Assembly (NCBI RefSeq): GCF_001984175.1
Contig: NZ_MTQP01000068.1
Coordinates: 930,001 to 994,000 of the forward strand
Direction of reading: 5' to 3'
DNA length: 64,000 nt
DNA from: Saccharothrix sp. ALI-22-I
Lineage (GTDB): Bacteria > Actinomycetota > Actinomycetes > Mycobacteriales > Pseudonocardiaceae
Position numbers and translations under genes: made by a program. Shown here piece after piece: positions 30,577-39,196 of this stretch (the first letter of the stretch is position 1; each line of letters opens with the position of its first letter). Under the pieces are notes generated by a model. That model was not told where the DNA came from, made no database searches, and was given only the letters and a program-made list of their open reading frames with translations.

Positions 30577-31578
30577 GTGACCAGTAGCGAGCGGGCGGGG
30601 GCGGGGTTCCGGTTTGCGGACCCCGTGCTCGCGGAGGTGGTTCAGGACGGCCTGGCCGAGGTGGAAGAGCTGCTGCACAAGGCCGTGCACAGCGAGTTCC
30701 ACCCGGTGATGGAGACGTCCTTGCACCTGGTGTCCGCGGGCGGCAAGCGCATCCGCCCGCTGTTCACCATCCTGTCCGCCCAGTTCGGCGGCACGTGGGA
30801 CCGGGACAGCGTGATCAAGGCGGCGGCGGTCGTCGAGCTGACCCACCTCGCCACGCTCTACCACGACGACGTCATGGACGAGGCCACCATGCGCCGCGGC
30901 GCGGAGTCGGCCAACGCGAAGTGGGACAACAGCATCGCGATCCTGACCGGCGACTACCTGTTCGCGCACGCGTCGGCGCTGGTCGCGGACCTGGGCACGG
31001 GGGCGGCGAGGATCATCGCGGAGACGTTCTCCGAGCTGGTGACCGGGCAGATGCGCGAGACGATGGGGCCGCGTGACGGGGAGAACCCGGTCGCGCACTA
31101 CCTGACCACGATCGCGGAGAAGACCGGTTCGCTGATCGCCACCGCGGCCCGGTTCGGCGCGATGTTCTCCGACGTGACGCCGGAGCAGGTCGAGGCGCTG
31201 CACACGTACGGCAAGATCATCGGGGCGGCGTTCCAGATCTCGGACGACGTGATCGACATCGCGTCACCGTCGGAGGAGTCCGGCAAGACACCCGGCACGG
31301 ACCTGCGCGAGGGCGTGAAGACCCTCCCCATGCTGTACGCGCTGGAGGACGAGCCGAACTCCCGGCTGGCGAAGCTCCTGGCCGCCCCGATCACCGACGA
31401 CGCCGAGGTCCACGAGGCCCTGGACCTCCTCCGCGCGTCCACCGGCCTGGCCCGAGCCCGCCGAACCCTCGACGACTACGCCACCCGCGCCCGCGCCACC
31501 CTCCGCGTACTCCCCTCCGGCACCGCCCGCGACGCGCTGGAGTCCGTCAGCGAGTACGTAGTAACCCGCTCCCACTAA
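30577..31578 (+). CDS. long-chain polyprenyl diphosphate synthase
   Basis: This trans-isoprenyl diphosphate synthase (333 residues) has both Asp-rich motifs: DDVMD at residues 97-101, followed by the RRG motif, and DDVID at 223-227, plus GGKRIRP near residue 50. Small residues before the first motif (LATLYHDD) suggest a long product. The enzyme most likely makes the menaquinone side chain; M. tuberculosis GrcC1 (Rv0562) has the same neighbourhood (menJ upstream, htpX downstream). Chain length cannot be read reliably from sequence. GTG start, possibly leaderless. Confidence 0.9.
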   Translation: MTSSERAGAGFRFADPVLAEVVQDGLAEVEELLHKAVHSEFHPVMETSLHLVSAGGKRIRPLFTILSAQFGGTWDRDSVIKAAAVVELTHLATLYHDDVMDEATMRRGAESANAKWDNSIAILTGDYLFAHASALVADLGTGAARIIAETFSELVTGQMRETMGPRDGENPVAHYLTTIAEKTGSLIATAARFGAMFSDVTPEQVEALHTYGKIIGAAFQISDDVIDIASPSEESGKTPGTDLREGVKTLPMLYALEDEPNSRLAKLLAAPITDDAEVHEALDLLRASTGLARARRTLDDYATRARATLRVLPSGTARDALESVSEYVVTRSH

Positions 31579-31581
31579 CCC

Positions 31582-31768
31582 CCGCGTGTCCAACGTTGCG
31601 AACGCGCGTGTCCAACCTCCAGAACGCGCGTGTCCAACGTTGGGAACGCGCGTGTCCAACGTTCCGGTACCCCGAGTTGAACACTCAGGTCGTCGGCTCC
31701 TGTTCTGAGCGTTCAACTCGGGTGTTCTGAACGTTGGACACGCGTGACGCGAACGTTGGACACGCGCG
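31582..31768. repeat. inverted array of 22-bp units around a hairpin core (copy 2)
   Basis: Same design as at 11991-12286. Left arm: four units CGCGCGTGTCCAACGTTGGG plus AA type, ending 31602, 31624, 31646 and 31668. Core: CCCGAGTTGAACACTCAG (31671-31688) and CTGAGCGTTCAACTCGGG (31705-31722), an 18-bp stem with one mismatch and a 16-base loop. Right arm: two units TTCTGAACGTTGGACACGCG type (31725-31746, 31747-31768). It lies between the convergent polyprenyl synthase and rarD genes and could also act as a terminator. Confidence 0.92.
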
Positions 31769-31778
31769 GTTTCGACGG

Positions 31779-32705
31779 TTAGGTGAGGTCGGCTACGACG
31801 GGGACGCGGCGGCGGGTGCGGACGGCGTCGATGGTGAAGATGGCCAGGGCGATCCAGACCAGGGCGAAGCCGAACCAGCGGGACGCGGGCATCGGTTCGT
31901 GCATCACGAACACGCCCCAGCCGAACTGGAGCACGGGGGCCAGGTACTGGAGCATGCCCATGGTCACCAGCGGCACGAGTCGGGCGCCTGCGCCGAACAA
32001 GATGAGCGGGATCGCGGTGACCAGGCCGGTCGAGGCCATGATCAGCGCGTGGCCCCAGCCGTGCGACACGAACGTCCCGGCCGGGCCCAGCCAGATCAGG
32101 TAACCCACCGCGACCGGAGCCAGCACCAGGCTCTCCGCGGTCAGGCTGGCCGTCGCCTCCAGCGGCACCGTCTTCTTCAGCAGCCCGTAGAAGCCGAAAG
32201 AACAGGCCAGGGCCAGCGAGATCCACGGCAGCCTGCCGTAGTCCACGGCCAGCACCACGACGGCGGTCACCGCGATGGCGAGGGCGGCGTACTGCGGCAG
32301 GCGCAAACGTTCACGCAGCACGAACACCCCGAGCAGCACGCTCACCAGGGGGTTGATGAAGTAGCCGAGCGCGGCCTCCACGACGTGCCCGGTGTTGACC
32401 GCGTGGATGTAGACGCCCCAGTTGACCGCGATCAGCACGGACGCCGCCGTCACCATCGCCCAGCCCCGCCCGGACAGCCGGCGGATGCCAGCCCACCGGC
32501 CGAGCACCGCGGTGATGATCGCCATCACGACCAGTGACCACGCGATCCGGTGCGCCAGGATCTCCACCGACCCGGCCGGCTGCAGCAACGGCCAGTAAGC
32601 GGGCACGATGCCCCAGAGGAAGTAGGCGCCGGCGCCGAAAGCCACTCCCCGGTTCGGGCGGTTAACTTCCGTCGAAACAGTGGAGGAGTTAGTCAACGGC
32701 GGCAC
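31779..32705 (-). CDS. rarD: RarD-type EamA transporter
   Basis: This 308-residue protein is a ten-helix EamA/DMT transporter of the RarD group. It opens with FGAGAYFLWGIVPAYWPLLQ and ILAHRIAWSL, the RarD signature, and has GYFINPLVSVLLGVFVLRERL in the middle. The RarD name comes from a chloramphenicol-sensitivity phenotype; transported substrates are not established. GTG start; the first 20 residues are hydrophilic. The 200-bp gap to the divergent gene at 32904 holds a 7-bp hairpin CCAGCCA-TTT-TGGCTGG (32722-32738). Confidence 0.88.
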   Translation of the reverse strand: MPPLTNSSTVSTEVNRPNRGVAFGAGAYFLWGIVPAYWPLLQPAGSVEILAHRIAWSLVVMAIITAVLGRWAGIRRLSGRGWAMVTAASVLIAVNWGVYIHAVNTGHVVEAALGYFINPLVSVLLGVFVLRERLRLPQYAALAIAVTAVVVLAVDYGRLPWISLALACSFGFYGLLKKTVPLEATASLTAESLVLAPVAVGYLIWLGPAGTFVSHGWGHALIMASTGLVTAIPLILFGAGARLVPLVTMGMLQYLAPVLQFGWGVFVMHEPMPASRWFGFALVWIALAIFTIDAVRTRRRVPVVADLT

Positions 32706-32903
32706 AAGAGGCTACTCTACGCCAGCCATTTTGGCTGGTCAGTTGCTCCGAGTGGCCTATTATCGAACCCTGGTCACAGGTCCGGCCGGCCCCACGCGCT
32801 GGACCCGTCGGTCAGGGTAGTTTTGCACCGCTCCCCAACCGGGTGAAGATTCGGAAGCGGAGCGTGTCGGGGTGTGTGACAAGCAGCAGTGGGAGGGTCT
32901 CCC

Positions 32904-35153
32904 GTGAGTTCGCTCTTCGGGCAGGTGTGGCTGTGGAGCCTGCTGTCCTTCGTGGCAGGCGTCGCACTCACCTGGCTGGTCCTGGTGCGTCCGGCGAAGC
33001 GCGAGCTGGAAGACCTTGAGGAACGCCTCCTCGCATCTCCGCGGCCCGCGCCTCAGGCTTCCGCGGCCAGTTCGGTCGGGCTCAAGTCGCAACCGCGCGA
33101 CGAGTTCGACAACTGGCACGTCGAGGCGTCCCGTTCGTTGGCGGACGACGTGCTCACGCCGGAACGCACGCGGTTCGAGGCTCCTCTTGAGCCGACCCGC
33201 TACGAGTCCTCCGGTTTCGAGTCCTCGGGCCACGAGTCTTCCGTCGAGGCGCCGCGCTACGACATGTCGAACATCAAGCTCGACGAGCGCGACTCGCTGC
33301 TGGAGGAGTTGGACGACGAGCACCGGCCGTTGTCGGACTTCGAGGAGCAGCACGACTTCCCGGAGTTCGAGGCCGAGCCGCCGCGCCGCATGTTCGACCG
33401 GCTGTCGCCCGAGGCCGGTCACGACACCCGGGAGACGCTGGAGCCGAGGCCCCGGTCGCTGGTGGAGCAGTCCCGGCCACCGTTGGAGCCGCCGCCGTTC
33501 AAGCCGTCGCCCCGGCCGCGCCAGTACACGCCCGACGACGAGCCGGAGCTGCCCGCCGAGGCGACGCAACTCATGCCGGTCGTGCCGCCGACGCCGGTCG
33601 CCGAGGTCGCGCCGCCGCAGGAGGAGCCGACCGCCCCGCCGGAGGTCCAGGTCTTCCAGCCGCGCGAGGTGTGGCGCGAGGAGCCCGTCCAGGAGGTCTA
33701 CGACGAGGACGAGGTCGCGGGCGGTCACGAGGAGGAGGACGAGCCGGAACGCCGGCCCGCGTCCGCCGAGGAGACCGCGCTCATCCCGGCGACCGCGTTG
33801 GCCCAGGCCATCGCCGAGGTGGACAACGAGCAGCGCCGTCCGGCCGAGCCCGAGACCGAGCCCGAGCAGGAGCCCCAGGTCTGGTCCGAGGAGCGCCGAC
33901 GTCCGGCCGAGCCGGAGCCGCAGGTCTGGCCCGAGCACGACCTGACCGGCCACTTCTCGCCCGTCGACGTCGAGTCGACACGCGGTGAGCTGTCCGAGCG
34001 GACGGCCGAGGCATCCCGCAGCGAGGCGCTCCGTAGTGAGGCCGCCCGAAGCGAGGCATTCCACAGCGAGATCTCCCGCAATGAGGCCTCCCGGAGCGAT
34101 GTACTCCGGAGCGATGCATCCCGTAACGAGGCCTCGCGAGGCGAGGCACCGCCGCGCAGCGAGGTGTCTCGGAGTGATGAGCCCTCGAACGACCTGTTCA
34201 GGAACGACGGACCTCGGACCGAGGTCATGAGCGCCATCGTCGATTCCCCGCCGGTGGAGTCGAAGCCTGAGATCGTCGAGCCGACCGCGCTCGCCGAGCC
34301 CGTTGCCGAGCCCGTTGCCGCGCCCGAGCCGCCGCGTGCGCCCGAGCCCGCGGTCGTCGAGCCGGTCGCGCCCGCCGAGCCCGAGGTGAAGGCCCCGGCG
34401 CCGGTGGAGCCCCCGGCCTTCGAGCCGACGTTCGTCCAGCCCTCGTCCCAGCCGGTCAAGCCCCAGCCGGTCGAACCCAAGGCCGCCGAGCCCAAGCCCG
34501 CCGAGGTCAAGCCCGCAGAGGCCAAGCCCGTCGAGCCGAAGCCCGCAGAGGCCAAGGTCGAGCCGAAGAAGGACGAGCCCACACGGCCGCGCAGCCTGTT
34601 CGAGCCGCTGCTGGACACGGACGAGGAGCCGGAGCCCGAGCAGACCCGGCCGACCCCGCCGCCCGCGTCCGGCAACGACCAGCCGTTCGTGCCCACGCTC
34701 TCGCCCGAACTGCTGGCCGGCAACCCCACCCCGCTGACCGCGAACGGCCTGCCGCAGCGCCCCACCCGTCCGACGGGCTCGCCGCGCACGCCTTCCCCCG
34801 CACCGCTCTCGCCGAAGCCGGCCACGCCGCCACCACCGCCACCGCTTCCGGTGCGCCCGCGCCCGGTCGGGTTCAGCCCGAGCACCGGTGGCCGGCCTGC
34901 CGCCGCGTCCGGCAACAGCCCCCGCTACCAGGGCCAACAGGAGGGCTTCAACCCGCGCTCGCCGTTCGGCCCCGGTTCGGTGCTGCCGAAGTCCGACGGC
35001 CTGGCGCCCGCGCCGGAGTTCCAGGTCAAGGCGACCCTGACCGGCCGCCGATACTTCACCAACGAGTCGGCGAACTTCCGCGAGACCCGCGCCGACGTCT
35101 GGTTCCGCACCACCTCGGACGCCGAGAAGGCCGGCTTCCGCCAAGCCCCGTAA
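32904..35153 (+). CDS. membrane-anchored acidic/proline-rich protein with C-terminal sunset-like motif
   Basis: The 749-residue product has one N-terminal membrane helix (about residues 8-28), then about 670 residues of Glu/Pro/Arg-rich, presumably disordered sequence, and a compact end (about 700-745) with YFTNESANF and ETRADVWFRTTSDAEKAGF. That end resembles the 'sunset' motif (YHxPxSxxYxxTxAxVWFxTxxxAExAGF) seen at the C-terminus of actinobacterial envelope proteins such as ArfC-type channel accessory proteins. The acidic middle contains a run of 5-residue repeats (SRSEA type) and a KPAE-type repeat. The GTG at 32904 is chosen because GGGAGGG precedes it. Function unknown; a scaffold at the membrane is plausible. 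The His/Cys content of the motif is low, so metal binding is doubtful. Confidence 0.7.
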   Translation: MSSLFGQVWLWSLLSFVAGVALTWLVLVRPAKRELEDLEERLLASPRPAPQASAASSVGLKSQPRDEFDNWHVEASRSLADDVLTPERTRFEAPLEPTRYESSGFESSGHESSVEAPRYDMSNIKLDERDSLLEELDDEHRPLSDFEEQHDFPEFEAEPPRRMFDRLSPEAGHDTRETLEPRPRSLVEQSRPPLEPPPFKPSPRPRQYTPDDEPELPAEATQLMPVVPPTPVAEVAPPQEEPTAPPEVQVFQPREVWREEPVQEVYDEDEVAGGHEEEDEPERRPASAEETALIPATALAQAIAEVDNEQRRPAEPETEPEQEPQVWSEERRRPAEPEPQVWPEHDLTGHFSPVDVESTRGELSERTAEASRSEALRSEAARSEAFHSEISRNEASRSDVLRSDASRNEASRGEAPPRSEVSRSDEPSNDLFRNDGPRTEVMSAIVDSPPVESKPEIVEPTALAEPVAEPVAAPEPPRAPEPAVVEPVAPAEPEVKAPAPVEPPAFEPTFVQPSSQPVKPQPVEPKAAEPKPAEVKPAEAKPVEPKPAEAKVEPKKDEPTRPRSLFEPLLDTDEEPEPEQTRPTPPPASGNDQPFVPTLSPELLAGNPTPLTANGLPQRPTRPTGSPRTPSPAPLSPKPATPPPPPPLPVRPRPVGFSPSTGGRPAAASGNSPRYQGQQEGFNPRSPFGPGSVLPKSDGLAPAPEFQVKATLTGRRYFTNESANFRETRADVWFRTTSDAEKAGFRQAP
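34012..34193 (+). repeat. 15-bp coding repeats (pentapeptide R-S-E-A-x)
   Basis: About ten diverged copies of a 15-bp unit code for SRSEA, LRSEA, ARSEA, FHSEI, SRNEA, SRSDV, LRSDA, SRNEA, SRGEA in succession. The units alternate basic and acidic residues. The DNA copies have diverged more than the peptides, which suggests selection on the protein rather than very recent slippage. Confidence 0.85.
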
Positions 35154-35191
35154 AGGCCGCTCACCACAGCTTCCCTGGGGAGGGAAAGCGC

Positions 35192-35230
35192 GAGGACCCC
35201 CTGTTCCGGGAGGCGGAACAGGGGGTCCTC
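35192..35230. terminator. 16-bp perfect hairpin, bidirectional terminator
   Basis: GAGGACCCCCTGTTCC (35192-35207) pairs perfectly with 35215-35230 around a 7-base loop. It lies between the convergent gene ending at 35153 and korB ending at 35253. A smaller hairpin TTCCCT-GGGG-AGGGAA sits at 35171-35186. Confidence 0.85.
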
Positions 35231-35252
35231 CGTCGTGCGGGGCGTAACCGGA

Positions 35253-36308
35253 CTAGCCGGCCACGGTCCAGGTGTCCTTGCCGTGCAGCAGCGCGCTGAG
35301 GTCGGCGGGCTTGGCTGCCTTGGCCTGTTCCACCTGCTCACGCGCCGCGTCGTCGTACGTGGTGCGCGCGGTGTTGCGGAACACGCCGGTGACGGTGTGC
35401 TGGAGGTCCTGCGTGGACAGCCGCGACAGCGCGAAGGCCAGGTTCAGGTCCTCCGCGTCGTGCACGACGATGTCCTCCGCCGCGACGTCCGCGGTCTTGG
35501 CCACGGCCAGGCCGAAGCCCGCCCGCACCACCGCGTAGTCACCGCCGCCGAACGTGATCGGCTGCCCGTGCACCACGTTGATGATCCGCCGGGACGCCTC
35601 CTCGGCGTCCTTGAGCACGTCGAACGCGCCGTCGTTGAAGATCGGGCAGTTCTGGTAGATCTCCACCAGCGCCGACCCGCGGTGCTCGGCGGCCTGCCGC
35701 AGCACCTCGGTCAGCCCCGCCCGGTCCGAGTCGACCGCGCGGCCGACGAACGTGGCCTCCGCGCCCAGCGCCAGCGACACCGGGTTGAACGGGTGGTCGA
35801 GCGACCCGAGCGGCGTGGACTTGGTGACCTTGCCCTCCTCGGAGGTCGGCGAGTACTGGCCCTTGGTCAGGCCGTAGATCCGGTTGTTGAACAGCAGGAT
35901 CTTGAGGTTCACGTTGCGGCGCAGCGTGTGGATCAGGTGGTTGCCGCCGATGGACAGCGCGTCGCCGTCACCGGTCACCACCCACACCGACAGGTCCGGC
36001 CGGGCCACCGCCAGGCCGGTCGCGATGGCCGGCGCGCGCCCGTGGATGGAGTGCATCCCGTAGGTGTTCATGTAGTACGGGAACCGCGACGAGCAGCCGA
36101 TCCCCGAGACGAACACGATGTTCTCGCGCTTGAGGCCCAGCGTGGGCAGGAAGGACTGCACGGCGTTGAGCACCACGTAGTCGCCGCAGCCGGGGCACCA
36201 GCGCACTTCCTGGTCCGACTTGTAGTCCTTGGCCTTCTGCGGCTCGTCCGTGGTGGGCACGCCGACAAGACCCCCCACGGTCGGCAGACCCAGTTCCGTC
36301 GCCGTCAT
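35253..36308 (-). CDS. korB: 2-oxoglutarate:ferredoxin oxidoreductase, beta subunit
   Basis: KorB (351 residues) binds ThDP and a [4Fe-4S] cluster. It has the Cys ligands WCPGCGDY (38, 41), IGCSSRFPYY and YQNCPIFND, and the ThDP motif TGDGDALSIGGNHLIHTLRRNVN. With KorA it converts 2-oxoglutarate to succinyl-CoA with reduction of ferredoxin, the CoA-dependent alternative to the classic dehydrogenase in actinobacteria. The true start is the ATG overlapping the korA stop; the long upstream extension in the same frame is antisense-type shadow of korA. No ferredoxin gene is adjacent. Confidence 0.94.
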   Translation of the reverse strand: MTATELGLPTVGGLVGVPTTDEPQKAKDYKSDQEVRWCPGCGDYVVLNAVQSFLPTLGLKRENIVFVSGIGCSSRFPYYMNTYGMHSIHGRAPAIATGLAVARPDLSVWVVTGDGDALSIGGNHLIHTLRRNVNLKILLFNNRIYGLTKGQYSPTSEEGKVTKSTPLGSLDHPFNPVSLALGAEATFVGRAVDSDRAGLTEVLRQAAEHRGSALVEIYQNCPIFNDGAFDVLKDAEEASRRIINVVHGQPITFGGGDYAVVRAGFGLAVAKTADVAAEDIVVHDAEDLNLAFALSRLSTQDLQHTVTGVFRNTARTTYDDAAREQVEQAKAAKPADLSALLHGKDTWTVAG

Positions 36309-38206
36309 TCGGACACTCCCTTGATCACATCGGCGAGCACGTCCTGAAGTTCCTCGGCCTTGAACGGCAGGCCCTGCACCTTCGTGTAGCTCATCGCGTC
36401 GACCAGGTACTTGGCGCGCAGCAGCATCGCCAACTGGCCGAGGTTCATCTCCGGCACGACGACCCGGTCGTACCGACTGATGACGGCGCCCAGGTTCTTC
36501 GGGAACGGGTTGAGGTGCCGCAGGTGCGCGTGCGCCACCGGCATCCCCAGCTTGCGCACCCGGCGCGCGGCGGCGCCGATCGGGCCGTAGGACGAGCCCC
36601 AGCCGATGACCAGGACGCGCGCCTCGCCGGACGGGTCGTCCACCACGACGTCCGGCACCTCGATGCCGTCGATCTTGCGCTGCCGCAGCCGCACCATGTG
36701 GTCGTGGTTGGCCGGGTCGTAGGAGATGTTGCCGGTGCCGTCGGCCTTCTCCAGACCGCCGATGCGGTGCTGGAGGCCGGGCGTGCCGGGCACCGCCCAC
36801 GGTCGGGCCAGCGTCTCCGGGTCGCGCAGGTAGGGCCAGAACGTGCCGTCCGGCGCGTTGGGCTCTGTGGCGAACGTCACGGACAGGTCGGGCAGGTCCT
36901 CGACGTCCGGGATCAGCCACGGTTCGGAGCCGTTCGCGATCGCGCCGTCGGACAGCAGCAGCACCGGCGTCCGGTAGACCAGCGCGATGCGCGCAGCCTC
37001 CATCGCGGCGTCGAAGCAGTCCGCGGGCGACTGCGGGGCGACGACCGGCACCGGCGACTCGCCGTTGCGGCCGAACATCGCCTGGAGCAGGTCGGCCTGC
37101 TCGGTCTTGGTCGGCAGACCGGTGGACGGGCCGCCGCGCTGCACGTCGATGACGATCAGCGGCAGCTCGGTCATCACGCCCAGGCCGATGGTCTCCGACT
37201 TGAGCGCGAGCCCGGGACCGGACGTCGAGGTGATGCCGAGCGCGCCGCCGTACGAGGCGCCCAGCGCCGCGCCGATGCCCGCGATCTCGTCCTCGGCCTG
37301 CAGCGTGGTGATGCCGAAGTTCTTGTGCTTGGACAGCTCGTGCAGGATGTCCGACGCCGGGGTGATCGGGTACGTGCCGAGCACCACGGGCAGCCCGGAC
37401 TGCTGACCGGCCGCGACGATGCCGTAGGCGAGCGCCGTGTTGCCGGTGATCTGCCGGTAGGTGCCCTGGTTGAGCTTGGCCGGCGCGACCTCGTAGGTGA
37501 CCGCGAAGGACTCGGTGGTCTCGCCGTAGTTCCAGCCCGCCCGGAACGCCAGCACGTTGGCCTCGGCGATGTCCGGCTTCTTGGCGAACTTCTCGCGCAG
37601 GAACCGTTCCGTGCCCTCGGTCGGCCGGTGGTACATCCAGGACAGCAGGCCCAGGGCGAACATGTTCTTCGCCCGTTCCGCGTCCTTCTTGCCCAGGCCG
37701 GTGTTCTCCAGGGCGCCGATGGTCAGCGTGGCCATCGCGACCTTGTGCACCTGGTAGGTCTCGGTGAGGGAGTTGTCCTCCAGGGGGTCGGCCGCGTAGC
37801 CGACCTTCACCAGGTTGCGCTTGGTGAACTCGTCGGTGTTGACGATCAGGATCCCGCCCTTGGGCAGGTCCTCGATGTTCGCCTTGAGCGCCGCCGGGTT
37901 CATCGCCACCAGCACGTCGGGGCGGTCGCCGGGGGTGAGGATGTCGTAGTCGGCGAAGTGCAGCTGGAAGCTGGACACGCCCGGCAGGGTGCCCTGAGGC
38001 GCCCGGATCTCGGCCGGGAAGTTCGGCTGGGTGGCGAGGTCGTTGCCGAACGCGGCAGCCTCGGAGGTGAACCGGTCACCCGTGAGCTGCATGCCGTCGC
38101 CGGAGTCGCCGGCGAACCGGATCACCACGCGGTCGAGCTTGCGGACGGTGCCCGGTTGTTCTGGCGAGCCGGCTGGCGCGGCGCCGTTACCCACGTCGGT
38201 AGTCAT
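36305..38206 (-). CDS. korA: 2-oxoglutarate:ferredoxin oxidoreductase, fused gamma-alpha subunit
   Basis: KorA (633 residues) fuses the gamma domain (VVIRFAGDSGDGMQLTGDRF, residues 28-47) to the alpha pyrimidine-binding domain (ITGNTALAYGIVAAG; TYPITPASDI; LGVMTELPLIVIDVQRGGPSTGLPTKTEQ). This is the same arrangement as M. tuberculosis Rv2455c. It is the first gene of korAB; the ATG at 38206 lies downstream of a 170-bp leader that contains a perfect 19-bp palindrome. Confidence 0.94.
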   Translation of the reverse strand: MTTDVGNGAAPAGSPEQPGTVRKLDRVVIRFAGDSGDGMQLTGDRFTSEAAAFGNDLATQPNFPAEIRAPQGTLPGVSSFQLHFADYDILTPGDRPDVLVAMNPAALKANIEDLPKGGILIVNTDEFTKRNLVKVGYAADPLEDNSLTETYQVHKVAMATLTIGALENTGLGKKDAERAKNMFALGLLSWMYHRPTEGTERFLREKFAKKPDIAEANVLAFRAGWNYGETTESFAVTYEVAPAKLNQGTYRQITGNTALAYGIVAAGQQSGLPVVLGTYPITPASDILHELSKHKNFGITTLQAEDEIAGIGAALGASYGGALGITSTSGPGLALKSETIGLGVMTELPLIVIDVQRGGPSTGLPTKTEQADLLQAMFGRNGESPVPVVAPQSPADCFDAAMEAARIALVYRTPVLLLSDGAIANGSEPWLIPDVEDLPDLSVTFATEPNAPDGTFWPYLRDPETLARPWAVPGTPGLQHRIGGLEKADGTGNISYDPANHDHMVRLRQRKIDGIEVPDVVVDDPSGEARVLVIGWGSSYGPIGAAARRVRKLGMPVAHAHLRHLNPFPKNLGAVISRYDRVVVPEMNLGQLAMLLRAKYLVDAMSYTKVQGLPFKAEELQDVLADVIKGVSE

Positions 38207-38374
38207 GTCCTACGCCAATCCCTTTCCTCACACCCGCTATGGGGCTTGTGCCCCTCCCCCATCGCGAGGGTAGTCGTGCCCGTCGCGGTGCCGGTTTCCC
38301 CCGTACCACTCTGCGGGACAATTCGTCCCACCAGGTGCGCAGGTCGTCAACTGAGCAGTAATGTGGTAGTACCG

Positions 38375-38393
38375 TCCGGTAACTGTTACCGGA
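38375..38393. promoter_or_regulatory. 19-bp perfect palindrome upstream of korAB
   Basis: TCCGGTAAC-T-GTTACCGGA is a perfect odd-centred palindrome between the crotonase stop and the korA start. On the minus strand it precedes korA by 169 bp. Size and symmetry fit a TetR- or GntR-type operator. The cognate regulator is not evident. Confidence 0.6.
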
Positions 38394-38424
38394 AGTTACA
38401 TGTACTGCCGGTCGTCTGTCCAGG

Positions 38425-39186
38425 TCACTCCCGGCTGCTGATCTGCGCCTTCATGGCCGCCAGCTTCGCCTGGAACTCCGGTGTTGCGATGGAGGCGGCC
38501 TGCGGCGTCAGTTCGATGTCCACGGCCTGGGCGTGGTCGGCCAGGCGGGCGGTCGTGCGCATGGACGCCTTGGTGGTGCGGACCAGTTCGCGCGACGCTC
38601 CGGCCGAACGGCGCGCGAACCCGATCGCGGAGGCGACCAGTTCGTCGTGCCCGCCGTCGACCCGTTCCCAGGCCAGGCCGTGGGATACCGCCGCGTCGGC
38701 GCCCAAAACCTCGCCGAACAGCGTCATCGCGGCCGCGGTCTGCGGACCGACGAGCCGTTGCAGCATCCACGTCATCCCGCCGCCGGGGTGGATGCCCAGC
38801 TGGAGGAACCGCGCGTCGAACCGCGCCCGGGCGTTGACGATGCGCACGTCGCACGCGAGCGCCAGGTTGAGCCCCGCGCCGACCGCCGCGCCGCCGACGG
38901 CCGCGATCGTCGGCAGCGTGCAGCCCGCCACCGCCAGGAACCCGGCGTAGATGCGCCGCAGGCTCTCTTCACGAGCCTCGCCCAAGGCCGTCAGATCCGC
39001 GCCCGCGCAGAACGCCGGCGGAGCGCCCGTGACCACGACCGCGTGGACGTCCTCGTCGTCTTCACAGCTCTTGACGGCTTCGACGAGCTGGTCGGAGAGG
39101 TCGAGCGTGAGCGCGTTGCGGCGTTCGGGGTCGTGCACGGTGATGACCGCCACGCGGTCGGAGCGGTCCAGGAGCACTTCGGCCAT
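38425..39186 (-). CDS. enoyl-CoA hydratase/isomerase-family protein with altered catalytic sites
   Basis: This 253-residue crotonase has the oxyanion-hole segments APPAFCAGADLTAL and GGAAVGAGLNLALACD. At the two positions that carry the catalytic Glu residues of hydratases, the sequence differs: RFLQLGIHPGGG has Phe where PE(x)LG is usual, and the second site has Ala in TAAAMTLFGE. So simple enoyl-CoA hydration is unlikely; isomerase, hydrolase or decarboxylase-type chemistry in the same fold is possible. The ATG at 39186 gives normal length. It lies 10 bp after the AsnC gene on the same strand and could be co-transcribed with it. Confidence 0.8.
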   Translation of the reverse strand: MAEVLLDRSDRVAVITVHDPERRNALTLDLSDQLVEAVKSCEDDEDVHAVVVTGAPPAFCAGADLTALGEAREESLRRIYAGFLAVAGCTLPTIAAVGGAAVGAGLNLALACDVRIVNARARFDARFLQLGIHPGGGMTWMLQRLVGPQTAAAMTLFGEVLGADAAVSHGLAWERVDGGHDELVASAIGFARRSAGASRELVRTTKASMRTTARLADHAQAVDIELTPQAASIATPEFQAKLAAMKAQISSRE

Positions 39187-39196
39187 GCGGGCGACT

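Noticed and set aside
36515-38950. 811-codon plus-strand frame opposite korA and the crotonase
   Set aside because: Shadow of genes with clear catalytic motifs on the other strand.
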